64,000 nucleotides of DNA from assembly GCA_964436465.1 (NCBI GenBank), contig CAYTCV010000005.1:1-64000 (forward strand), in the 5' to 3' direction. The stretch is from RBG-13-66-14 sp964436465 (GTDB taxonomy: Bacteria > RBG-13-66-14). Below, in pieces: positions 43,619 to 51,571 of the stretch. Numbering within the stretch: position 1 is the first letter of the stretch; the number at the start of each line of letters is the position of its first letter. The notes beneath the pieces were generated by a model. It worked only from the letters and a program-made list of their open reading frames with translations, ran no database searches and was not told where the DNA came from. Position numbers and translations under genes: made by a program.

Positions 43619-44608
43619 TCAGATGCACCAGCGCAGAAGGTTGGCGGCCCAGGCGAAACCCGCCCCGAAGGTGGTGGTGCAGACCAGGTCCCCCTTCTTG
43701 AGCCGGCCCGTGCGGTACGCCTCCTCGAAGCAGATGGGAAGGGTGGCGGCCGATGTGTTCGCCTGCCGCCCGATGTTCACGAAGGCGCGCTCGGGGGGGA
43801 TGTCGAGTCTTTTCCGCACCGCCTCGATGATGCGCAGGTTGGCCTGATGGGGAACGAGGAGGTCCACGTCCTCCTCGGTGTAGCCGGCCTTGGCGAGCAC
43901 CGCCTGGGCGCCCTCGACCATGGCGCGCACGGCGCCCTTGAACACGTCCTGACCGGACATGTGGACGTAGTGCATCCGCTTGTCCACGGTCTCGTGCGTC
44001 GCGGGATTGCGGGAACCGCCGCCGGGCTGGTACAGGTGCATGCCGCTGCTGCCGTCGGCCTTGATGAAGTGGGCCAGGATGCCCTCGTCCTCGTCGACCG
44101 GCGAGACGACCACCGCTCCGGCGCCGTCACCGAAGAGCACACAGGTATCTCGGTCCGTCCAGTCGGTGATTCGGGTCAGCGCTTCCACTCCCACCACCAT
44201 GACGTTCGTCAGAATCTCCGAGCGGATGTAGGCGTCCGCTACGGAGAGGGCCGAGGCGAAACCGGCGCAACCGGCGGAGAGGTCGAACCCGCCGGCGTTC
44301 CTCGCCCCCAGACGGTTCTGCACGAGACAGGCCGTGGCGGGGAACGCGTAATCCGGGGTCACCGTCGCCACGATGACGGCGTCCAGGGCCAGGGGGTCCA
44401 GGCCGGACATCTCCAGGGCGGCCTGGGCCGCGTTGAAGGCCATGTCGCTGGAGGCTTCGTCGTCGCCGATGATGTGCCGCTCCCACATGCCGGTCCGCGT
44501 CTTTATCCACTCGTCCGAGGTGTCCACCATCTTCTCGAGGTCGAGGTTGTTGAGCACCTTCTCGGGGAGGTAGGACCCCACTCCGACGATACCAGCTCTA
44601 CGTTGCAT
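43619..44608 (-). CDS. fabH: 3-oxoacyl-ACP synthase III
   Basis: A 329-aa condensing enzyme that starts fatty-acid synthesis from acyl-CoA and malonyl-ACP. The catalytic triad is visible: Cys114 in DLSAGCAGF, His in LLVPHQANLRII and Asn in NIGRQANTSAA. DEWIKTRTGMWERH near the start is typical. The second ATG (44608) is at the better distance from TTGGAG than the one at 44611. A terminator follows. Confidence 0.96.
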   Translation of the reverse strand: MQRRAGIVGVGSYLPEKVLNNLDLEKMVDTSDEWIKTRTGMWERHIIGDDEASSDMAFNAAQAALEMSGLDPLALDAVIVATVTPDYAFPATACLVQNRLGARNAGGFDLSAGCAGFASALSVADAYIRSEILTNVMVVGVEALTRITDWTDRDTCVLFGDGAGAVVVSPVDEDEGILAHFIKADGSSGMHLYQPGGGSRNPATHETVDKRMHYVHMSGQDVFKGAVRAMVEGAQAVLAKAGYTEEDVDLLVPHQANLRIIEAVRKRLDIPPERAFVNIGRQANTSAATLPICFEEAYRTGRLKKGDLVCTTTFGAGFAWAANLLRWCI

Positions 44609-44816
44609 CATCACTCCAATCATCGCCTGAAAGGCGGGGGTTCGGTGGTTGACATGGCGGCACCCGTCCATAACGTCAACGGGCGGCTCAACCGTTCTCA
44701 GCCAATCTCACGTTACCCGAATATAACTGCCGGCGGAGTAGTGGCTCCGATTATTACGGCGTTGTATCCCATGCGCTTCTCGCGGGAATGCTCCCGGAAC
44801 ACGGCGGTTGCCGCGG

Positions 44817-45605
44817 TTAACGCCGCCGCAAAACGAACTGCCTCACGTAGGAGTATGCACCGTACGCGGGAAGCATACTGAAAAACTCGACGAACTTGTT
44901 GTTGTATTCGACCTGCGCGTTGCCCAGCATCGCCGGGTAGAGCACCTTGCTCCCGAAGTAATACGTGCTGAGGAAATTCTCCTCCTCCGGCGTGGAGAGG
45001 ACCGTAAAATCGCGCTTTATGTAATCGGTAAATGCGGCCCGACGGAAAAAAAGGTTGTGAGACGGTTGGGGAATCGGAGCCAGGTGCAGCGCCGACCGGG
45101 CGGCGTTGAGATTCTCCAGTCCGTCGGTAAATCCCTCGATAAGCAGGCAGAGTCCTCCCGGACGGAGCACACGCGCCAGTTCGTCCAGGGCCTTCGCCTG
45201 CTGCTCCCACGTTTCCAGATTTATCAGGCAGCGCTCGGTGAAGAGGACGTTGAAGGAGCCTTCCGGATAGGGCAGCCCGCGGACGTCCGCCCGGTCGAAG
45301 CGAACCCCTTCCAGCCCCCTGGAACGAGCCAACTCGAGCATCTCCTCGCTGAAATCCATCGCGGTGAAGGACAGGCCCAGATTTTTCGCGATATATTCCG
45401 CCGTGTAGCCGTTGCCGCAACCGACCTCGAGGAGTTCCAGCTTCTGTTCTCCCGGATGTTGACGGGACAGAAAAGCGTGAATCGCCTTGAGTTCGGCGTC
45501 ACGGATGAAGACATCCTTCATGGTGGACTGTTTCGACAGCCCCTGCTCGACGGCCTCCCGGCGGTAATGTTCCCGAATGGGGTCCATATTCCCCTCGACA
45601 TCCAT
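44817..45605 (-). CDS. SAM-dependent methyltransferase in the fatty-acid cluster
   Basis: A 262-aa class I methyltransferase: motif I is LLEVGCGNGYTAEYI, then FTAMDFSEEM, DVRGLPYPEGSFNVLFTERC and LARVLRPGGLCLLIEG. The N-terminus MDPIREHYRREAVEQGL resembles class I enzymes with small or glycan substrates. It lies between plsX and fabH, where no methyltransferase is usually found. The substrate is unknown and a lipid role is only suggested by position. Confidence 0.83.
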   Translation of the reverse strand: MDVEGNMDPIREHYRREAVEQGLSKQSTMKDVFIRDAELKAIHAFLSRQHPGEQKLELLEVGCGNGYTAEYIAKNLGLSFTAMDFSEEMLELARSRGLEGVRFDRADVRGLPYPEGSFNVLFTERCLINLETWEQQAKALDELARVLRPGGLCLLIEGFTDGLENLNAARSALHLAPIPQPSHNLFFRRAAFTDYIKRDFTVLSTPEEENFLSTYYFGSKVLYPAMLGNAQVEYNNKFVEFFSMLPAYGAYSYVRQFVLRRR

Positions 45606-45692
45606 CGGACGGAATCCGTCTTCACCGTCCGGGGGATTTACCGGCGCGCATCCCCGGCGGAATTCAGACGTCGCGGCGGACGCCGCGCATCC

Positions 45693-46748
45693 TCACCCGC
45701 TTTCCCCCGACTCCGCATCGGCGGAGTTATTCTGCAGGCTCAGGATTATCCTGCCGTTCACGTCCTCGTTGACGAGGCGGCGAGCCATGGCGAGGGCGTT
45801 CATCACCGCTTCGGCGTCGGAGGAACCGTGGGCGATGATGCTCGTGCCCCGGACGCCGAGAAGCGGCGCTCCGCCGATGGAGCTGGGGTCGGCCACGCGG
45901 CGGAAGTGGCGGAAGGCCGGTCTCATCAAGAGGCCCCCCAGGGTAACCAGGGGCCGCCCGCGCATGCCCTCGCGGAGGTGGTGAACCACCCAGTGCGACG
46001 CCGATTCGGAGAACTTTAACAGCACGTTCCCCACGAAGCCGTCGCAAACTAAAACGTCGGCCCCGCCCGTGTAAACCCCGCGCCCTTCGACCATGCCGAT
46101 GAAGTTGATTCCGGGGGTTTCGCTCAGGAGACGATGGGCCTCCACCACCAGCTCGTTGCCCTTGGCGGCTTCTTCCCCGATGGAAATCAGCCCGACGCGG
46201 GGGTTCTCCACGCCGAAGATGTGCCGGAGGTAGAGGGTTCCCATGACGGCGAAGCCGACGAGATGGCTGGGCCGGTTCTGGGCGTTGGCGCCGGCGTCAA
46301 TCAGGACGCCCCAGCCCTGCGTGCCGGGAAAGGCTACGGCGATGGCCGGCCGCTCCACCCCGGGCAGGCGTCCCAGGTGGAGGATTGAGCTGGCCACCTG
46401 GGCCCCCGTCGAGCCGCAGGACACCAGGGCGCAGGCCTTGGCGTCCCGGACGAGACGGGTGGCCACGGCGATGGAGGCTTCCCGCTTCCTCTTCAGGGCG
46501 TACGTCGGAGTCTCGTCCATGGCCACTATCTCGGCGGCGTGGACGATTTCGAAGGTCCCGGGGGGTATTCTCCGACGCTCCAACTCCCCGGACACCTCGT
46601 CCGTTTGCCCGACGAGGATGATGGGGCCTATTCCGTTACGCAGGGCCAGCCTGGCGCCCTCGATTTGGGCACCCGGCGCGTCGTCGCCACCCATGACGTC
46701 CAGCGCGATGGGCGGAGGTGCCGCGTCGACTTCAGCCTTCTGCGACAA
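45693..46748 (-). CDS. plsX: Phosphate acyltransferase PlsX
   Basis: A 351-aa enzyme that makes acyl-phosphate from acyl-ACP for phospholipid synthesis. Family motifs: IALDVMGGDDAPG at the start, KRKREASIAVATRLV, SCGSTGAQVASSILHLGRL, INFIGMVEGR and DVLVCDGFVGNVLLK. The TTG at 46748 with GAGGGA seven bases upstream gives the normal length; the longer frame would run through the tandem hairpins. It follows rpmF as in many bacteria. Confidence 0.93.
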   Translation of the reverse strand: MSQKAEVDAAPPPIALDVMGGDDAPGAQIEGARLALRNGIGPIILVGQTDEVSGELERRRIPPGTFEIVHAAEIVAMDETPTYALKRKREASIAVATRLVRDAKACALVSCGSTGAQVASSILHLGRLPGVERPAIAVAFPGTQGWGVLIDAGANAQNRPSHLVGFAVMGTLYLRHIFGVENPRVGLISIGEEAAKGNELVVEAHRLLSETPGINFIGMVEGRGVYTGGADVLVCDGFVGNVLLKFSESASHWVVHHLREGMRGRPLVTLGGLLMRPAFRHFRRVADPSSIGGAPLLGVRGTSIIAHGSSDAEAVMNALAMARRLVNEDVNGRIILSLQNNSADAESGESG

Positions 46749-46801
46749 GGGTTTCCCTCGGGGATATAAGCAAGCGGCGCGGTTCGCCCCGGCCCCGAGC
46801 C

Positions 46802-46925
46802 GTGGAGCACGGGTTCTCCGACCCGCGGAACTGAACGGACCAGAGAGTCCGTTCTCCACGCAAAATGGTGGAGCGCGGGTTCTCCAACCCGCGGAAATGA
46901 ACGAACTAGAGAGTCCGTTCTCCCC
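46802..46925 (-). repeat. Tandem double-hairpin repeat between rpmF and plsX
   Basis: Two 58-base units (46802-46859 and 46868-46925) repeat with a 66-base period. Each holds two inverted repeats: a CGCGGGTT/AACCCGCG type and a GAACGGAC/GTCCGTTC type. They are transcribed between rpmF and plsX and touch the rpmF stop codon. They may be a leader structure, an RNA processing site, or a mobile palindrome. Confidence 0.75.
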
Positions 46926-47120
46926 CTACTCCTCTTGCTTAACGGGGATGATGATTTGGCGTCCCTTGTAATAGCCGCAGGAGGGGCAGATGCGGTGGGG
47001 GAGTTTGGCCTCTCCGCATTTCGGGCAGGCGGTGAGGGTGGGCACCCGGAGGCTCGACACCCAGTGAGCCCGGCGCATGTCGCGCTTGGAGCGCGATTTC
47101 CTTCTCTTCGGTACGGCCAT
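46926..47120 (-). CDS. rpmF: 50S ribosomal protein L32
   Basis: A 64-aa ribosomal protein. The start MAVPKRRKSRSKRDMRRAHW is diagnostic, and the zinc-type CPKCGEAKLPHRICPSCG keeps all four cysteines. It heads the plsX-fabH group, as in many bacteria. The upstream YceD (DUF177) gene often found here is absent; ackA stands in its place. Confidence 0.97.
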   Translation of the reverse strand: MAVPKRRKSRSKRDMRRAHWVSSLRVPTLTACPKCGEAKLPHRICPSCGYYKGRQIIIPVKQEE

Positions 47121-47171
47121 GTCAAGCTCCTCGTATCAACGACGGTTATTCCGGGACCCCGGAGTCTTTTA

Positions 47172-48398
47172 TCAAGCCGTCACGGAGGCCAGGACGATGT
47201 CCCTGGTGTCCCGGGCGATGACGAGCTCTTCGTTGGTGGGGATGACCCAGACACCTACCCTGGAATCGTCCTGCGATACCCGGCCCTCTTTACCTGAGCC
47301 GGGCTTGAACGTGTCGGTGTTGAGCTGCTCGTCGAGTCGGAGCCCCAGGTACGAAAGCGATTCGCAGACCAATGTGCGGACGATGGATGAGTTCTCGCCG
47401 ACCCCCGCGGTGAATACGACTGCGTCCACGCCGTTCATGGCGGCGGCGTAGGCCCCGATGTACTTGCGAATGCGGTAGGCGTAAATCTCCATGATTTCAC
47501 GGCAGAGGGGGTCGTCCTTGAAGTACTGCTCCTCCACGTCCCGCATGTCTATGTACTTGTCGCCGGAGAGGCCCTTGATGCCCGACCGGCTGTTGAGGAG
47601 ATTATCCACCCGGCTCGGGGAGAAGCCCTCGCTCCGCATCAGAAAGACCGGCACGGCCGGGTCTATATCACCGCAACGACTGCCCATCACCAGGCCCTCC
47701 AGGGGGGTGAATCCCATGGAGGTGTCCACGCTCTTCCCGCCCTTCACCGCCGCGACGGAGGCCCCGTTCCCCAGATGGCAGGTGATTATATTCAGCTCTG
47801 CGGCGGGGCGGCCGATGAGCTCGGTGCAGCGCTGGCTCACGTAGCGATGGCTCGTCCCGTGGAAACCGTACCGCCTCAGACGGTACTTCTCGTAAAGCCA
47901 GGCCGGTAAGGCGTATAGGTAGGCCGTCCGCGGCATGGTCTGGTGAAAAGCGGTGTCGAAGACGCCGACCTGGGGAACGCCGGGGAGCACTTTGGTCGCA
48001 GCCTCTATCCCCTTGATGTTGGCCGGGTTATGCAACGGAGCCAGGGGGACGCACTCCTCGAGAACCTTGTGCACACCGTCATCGATGAGCATGCTCTCGC
48101 TCATCTTTTCCCCGCCGTGGACGACCCGGTGCCCCACGGCTTCTATCTCCTTCACGGACGAAAGTACCCCCGCCTCGGCGTCGATGAGCTGGTCCAGGAT
48201 GACCTGGATGGCCTCGGCGTGGTCGTTCACACCGGGGGGTTCCTTCTCGAGCTTACCCTTGGATGTCTGGTATTTCAGCCGGGCCTGCCCCGCGCCGATT
48301 CGCTCGACGAGTCCCTTCGACAGCAACCGCTCGTTGTCCATATCCAGCAGTTGGAACTTTACCGAGGAGCTGCCGCAGTTCAGGACCAGGACGTTCAT
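47172..48398 (-). CDS. ackA: Acetate kinase
   Basis: A 408-aa enzyme that interconverts acetate and acetyl phosphate with ATP. It starts VLVLNCGSSSVKFQLLDM; then VGHRVVHGGE, GFHGTSHRYVSQR, ITCHLGNGASVAAVKGGKSV, DTSMGFTPLEGLVMGSRCGD and FTAGVGENSS follow. No phosphotransacetylase gene is visible nearby. It lies 51 bases ahead of rpmF on the same strand and has its own good promoter. Confidence 0.96.
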   Translation of the reverse strand: MNVLVLNCGSSSVKFQLLDMDNERLLSKGLVERIGAGQARLKYQTSKGKLEKEPPGVNDHAEAIQVILDQLIDAEAGVLSSVKEIEAVGHRVVHGGEKMSESMLIDDGVHKVLEECVPLAPLHNPANIKGIEAATKVLPGVPQVGVFDTAFHQTMPRTAYLYALPAWLYEKYRLRRYGFHGTSHRYVSQRCTELIGRPAAELNIITCHLGNGASVAAVKGGKSVDTSMGFTPLEGLVMGSRCGDIDPAVPVFLMRSEGFSPSRVDNLLNSRSGIKGLSGDKYIDMRDVEEQYFKDDPLCREIMEIYAYRIRKYIGAYAAAMNGVDAVVFTAGVGENSSIVRTLVCESLSYLGLRLDEQLNTDTFKPGSGKEGRVSQDDSRVGVWVIPTNEELVIARDTRDIVLASVTA

Positions 48399-48484
48399 CG
48401 GTGGGCCCGCAGCCTTGAGCTGGATTTATTTAATCATCCCCGCCCAAGGGGGCGGGAATCTTCGCAAGCGGCTTTTGGAGCGGT

Positions 48485-48513
48485 AGTGTAGCACCCGAGC
48501 CCCGGTTAGTCAA
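48485..48513 (-). promoter_or_regulatory. Promoter of ackA
   Basis: On the minus strand TTGACT (48513-48508) and TACACT (48490-48485) are separated by 17 bases. The leader would be about 80 bases. Confidence 0.7.
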
Positions 48514-48575
48514 GAACGGGCCGACCCGGATTTACACGCCACCATCGGTCTCCGGCGGAACCGCGACCAAAGGTA

Positions 48576-48601
48576 AAGCGGATGGTCCGGACCACCCGCT
48601 T
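48576..48601 (-). terminator. Possible terminator of the sorting-tail protein gene
   Basis: AAGCGGGTGGTCC/GGACCATCCGCTT is a near-perfect long hairpin on the minus strand, but only a short broken U tract follows. Confidence 0.4.
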
Positions 48602-48626
48602 CAGGAGGTGCGTAAGGGGTTGCGCG

Positions 48627-50165
48627 TTACCGGGTGATGACCAGAGGCGCGCTCGCGCTCGTGCCGTTGCTCGAAGCCTGGACGAAGTACGCCCCGGAAC
48701 GGAGCCCCGCGGTATCCACGGAAAGCTCGTGCCGCCCCGCGGTCAGCGTGCCCGAGTAAACGGTTCCCACGCGGCGCCCGGCCGTATCGTACACGGCGAC
48801 CTCGACGTTTCCGGTCGCCGGCACATCGAAGCTAACGACCGCGCCGTTATCGGTCGGATTGGGGGTGATGGAGCTGAGGACGATGCGGGGCGGGGCATGA
48901 CCGTCGGCGTTGCCTTCCTGCGGCACGGGGTCGTGCCGGTAGTAGATGTCCCAGCCCGAAGCACCCGTCGTAGTGTACGAATAGATGAGGTCCAAATCCC
49001 CGTTTTTCCCCTCGGAAAGCGCTATCCGCCGGCTGTCGCCGATAATCGGTCCGAAGATAGTGGGGGCGCTCTGACTTTCGAGACCGATATCGGACTGGTA
49101 GAGGTTGTAGTGGTTCTCGGTCCCCTGGCACCACACAATCCGTACGCCGGTGCGACAGGCGGACATGGCGGCCTGCTTGACGTGTACTTCGCCCGAAGCG
49201 CTGACCGGCATATCTCGGAGAACCCAAACGCCGTCCGGGTCCGAAAGGTCCTTCACCGAGTACCGAACCTGTGTGGGTCCGTACTCGTCGGGATTGTAAA
49301 TGTCCGTGTCCACGAGCGGTATCTGCGACGGCGAAGCCGTAATCTGCCCCGCCGGTTCCTGGCTGTGAGTCTGGGACAGGAACAGATAGCCGTTATACAA
49401 GGTGATGTCCATCGGGGCTCCCCGCCCGAGATTCATCTCCTCGGTCCACGTGCCGTCCGGATGGAGCTTTTTATAGTAGATGAACCAGTCATTCTTCGTG
49501 TCGCGGTCGTCGGCCCAGAATAGGTGGAGGTTCCCGGCATCGTCCAGCTTCATCGCCGGCACCCAGCGGAAGTAACGACCGGCGTATGTGAGCCGCACCT
49601 CATCGGACCACTGGCCCTTTTCCAGGCAGCGGTAGTAGAGCTCGAAGTCCATCGGCTTATCGCCGTTCCTGCCGTCACTCCAAACGAGGTGCACTTTACC
49701 GCTGGGCTCGGCCACCACCAGCGGAGCCACTTGAATGGAGCCCGGCACGACGACGAGCGGAAGGTCCTCGCTCCAGGTGCCGGTCGCGGCGTCGTAGCGG
49801 CACCAGTACAGGTCGCTGTTGGGATACTCCAGGCGGTAGTCGTACCACACGACGGTTATGTTCCCCCTTGCGTCAATCGCCATCGAGGGGCCGTTGGAAA
49901 AATTCTCCCCGTGGCTCAGACGCAGCGGTTCCGACCAGGTGCCGCCCGCGTTGTTCATGTAGTAAATTTCAGTGTTGCCCGGCTCCTCATGGTCGGAGAA
50001 AAACACCATGTGGAGCGTTCCGTCGTTATCCACCACCTGGCTGTTCGTACCGGGGCCGCCGCAGTACTCCACCGCGTCGGTCGTGACGATGGGCACCGGC
50101 TCACCCCAGGTGTTGGCGAGTACAACCCCGGCCAGGAGTACCAGCACCAGCGTCGCGTTCTTCAT
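48627..50165 (-). CDS. Secreted beta-propeller (sialidase-like fold) with C-terminal sorting domain
   Basis: A 512-aa exported protein: signal peptide (about 1-18), then propeller repeats with Asp-box-like segments (NGPSMAIDARGNITVVWYD, APLVVAEPSGKVHLVWSD, VPAMKLDDAGNLHLFWADD) and a C-terminal tail of T9SS type A style (SSITPNPTDNGAVVSFDVPA, EVAVYDTAGRRVGTV, LRSGAYFVQASS). The sialidase catalytic residues are not evident. The ATG at 50165 with GGGAGGTGCGAAG upstream is chosen. It is probably a surface or released protein that binds glycans or matrix. Confidence 0.8.
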   Translation of the reverse strand: MKNATLVLVLLAGVVLANTWGEPVPIVTTDAVEYCGGPGTNSQVVDNDGTLHMVFFSDHEEPGNTEIYYMNNAGGTWSEPLRLSHGENFSNGPSMAIDARGNITVVWYDYRLEYPNSDLYWCRYDAATGTWSEDLPLVVVPGSIQVAPLVVAEPSGKVHLVWSDGRNGDKPMDFELYYRCLEKGQWSDEVRLTYAGRYFRWVPAMKLDDAGNLHLFWADDRDTKNDWFIYYKKLHPDGTWTEEMNLGRGAPMDITLYNGYLFLSQTHSQEPAGQITASPSQIPLVDTDIYNPDEYGPTQVRYSVKDLSDPDGVWVLRDMPVSASGEVHVKQAAMSACRTGVRIVWCQGTENHYNLYQSDIGLESQSAPTIFGPIIGDSRRIALSEGKNGDLDLIYSYTTTGASGWDIYYRHDPVPQEGNADGHAPPRIVLSSITPNPTDNGAVVSFDVPATGNVEVAVYDTAGRRVGTVYSGTLTAGRHELSVDTAGLRSGAYFVQASSNGTSASAPLVITR

Positions 50166-50189
50166 CTTCGCACCTCCCGCCTTCTTCAT

Positions 50190-50463
50190 TCCCTACTAAA
50201 TTAGCCTAAAAAATGCTTTCTGGCAAGGCGGATTCTTCGTGTATTACGAGCTTCACCAATACACGTTAAAGCACACACCGTGCCACATTCACCGGACAGA
50301 AAGCGACTGATTTTACATGGGTCTATCTTCAATTCGGTGAACAAGTTACGCGTTCACTCCCCGGAACGACCGGCCGGTTCCGTGACGACGATGGGTAGAA
50401 TATGGGGCCTGTTTCACTGACCGTGTTACATTTCCTCCCCTCACCGGAGTGAAATTTTCTTAT
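50190..50463. other. Gene-free intergenic region
   Basis: About 275 bases, less GC-rich than the genes, between the sorting-tail gene and the terminator at 50464. No gene, clear promoter or repeat could be supported. Confidence 0.5.
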
Positions 50464-50488
50464 AAAAAAGGGGGCGCGGAATGCCCCC
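50464..50488 (-). terminator. Intrinsic terminator of the Asp-run protein gene
   Basis: Minus strand GGGGGC-ATTCCGC-GCCCCC followed by TTTTTT. Confidence 0.85.
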
Positions 50489-50506
50489 CAACGTTAAAAA
50501 ATCCGC

Positions 50507-51454
50507 TTACGGGCTCGGCCCCCAGACGTCTCCCCCGCCATCGTCGTCGTCATCGTCGTCGTCGTCGCTGGACGGACCCCAGACGCCGCCGTGGTCGTCA
50601 TCGTCATCATCGTCGTCGTTCCCGGAGACCCAGCCCCCGTTATCGTCGTCATCGGACTCGGCGGGGGTGCAGAACGCGGCGAAAATCACATCCAGAAGAC
50701 AGGAGGCGACGGCCTCCCCGGCACCGTTGTCCTCCTCGCCCGACTCCGCGTCGTAGCCGAAGTAGAACTCCTCCACCACGACCCCCTCGGGCACGACGCT
50801 CACGAAGCGGGTTTCCAGGGGGATGTCCGTGCCGTCGTACAGGGTGAGGCGGTGGGAACCCGAGGTCAGCCGAAGCTCGAGCCCGTCGTGCGGGACGACT
50901 CCCACGGGATTTCCGTCCACGGCGGCGGTGAATCCCCGCCCGTCGCAGCGGACGAGGAGCCGCCCCCAGGTGACCGTCTCCTCGACGACCGGCGGGAACC
51001 GGCGGTGGAAACCCTCGACGGCGGCGGCGGTCAGGAGGGGAAGCACGTCGGCGGAGGTGCCCGTGAAACGCCGCTCCTCGAGAACCTTGCCGTTCACCCC
51101 GACCAGATTCAGGCTCCAGTCGCCGTCGGCCTCGATGAAGACGAAGAGGACGGCGCGGGCGCCGTGCTCGGCGGCGGGACCCAGGTAGGGGGTGAAACCG
51201 CGGACTCTCTCCTCCGGGCCCCAGACGCCGGAATCCGGCTCGTCCGCCACGGTCCCGCTGTAGACCAGGTCCATCTCCCCGCCGAAGGTTTTTATCAGCA
51301 CCCCGTCGGCGTGGTCGGCCTCGACGGACGCGTCGCCCCGCAGGTCCACCACCGGCGCCAGGGCGATTCTCTCACCCTGGGTGGAAAACACCCGCAGCTC
51401 GCCGCCCAGGGACACCAGACATAAAATCGAGACGAAAAAAGCGATTCGACGCAC
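50507..51454 (-). CDS. PEGA-domain secreted protein with long aspartate runs
   Basis: A 315-aa exported protein (signal peptide about 1-19). A PEGA-like domain lies about residues 170-230 (WGRLLVRCDGRGFTAAVDGN, then LRLTSGSHRLTLYDG). The last 50 residues are three blocks of up to nine Asp separated by GGVWGP or GGWVSG, ending DVWGPSP. These blocks could bind calcium or other cations or form an extended brush. The repeated GAY codons may vary in number by replication slippage. The GTG has GGGAGG upstream. Confidence 0.7.
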   Translation of the reverse strand: MRRIAFFVSILCLVSLGGELRVFSTQGERIALAPVVDLRGDASVEADHADGVLIKTFGGEMDLVYSGTVADEPDSGVWGPEERVRGFTPYLGPAAEHGARAVLFVFIEADGDWSLNLVGVNGKVLEERRFTGTSADVLPLLTAAAVEGFHRRFPPVVEETVTWGRLLVRCDGRGFTAAVDGNPVGVVPHDGLELRLTSGSHRLTLYDGTDIPLETRFVSVVPEGVVVEEFYFGYDAESGEEDNGAGEAVASCLLDVIFAAFCTPAESDDDDNGGWVSGNDDDDDDDDHGGVWGPSSDDDDDDDDDGGGDVWGPSP

Positions 51455-51482
51455 CGCAAACCTCCCGGAACGGTATTGGTTA

Positions 51483-51492
51483 ATTATACCAG
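51483..51492 (-). promoter_or_regulatory. Extended -10 promoter of the Asp-run gene
   Basis: Minus strand TGGTATAAT; no -35 match at the usual spacing. Confidence 0.5.
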
Positions 51493-51571
51493 CAAATCCG
51501 CCCGGTTCCCGGGAACCCTTTATTTCCCCGGTGAGGCTGTGGTAGCATCCCTCTTTCGAGCGGAGGCGGCG

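Noticed and set aside
48627..50165. Active sialidase
   Set aside because: Only propeller repeats are visible; the arginine triad and catalytic Tyr/Glu/Asp could not be identified.
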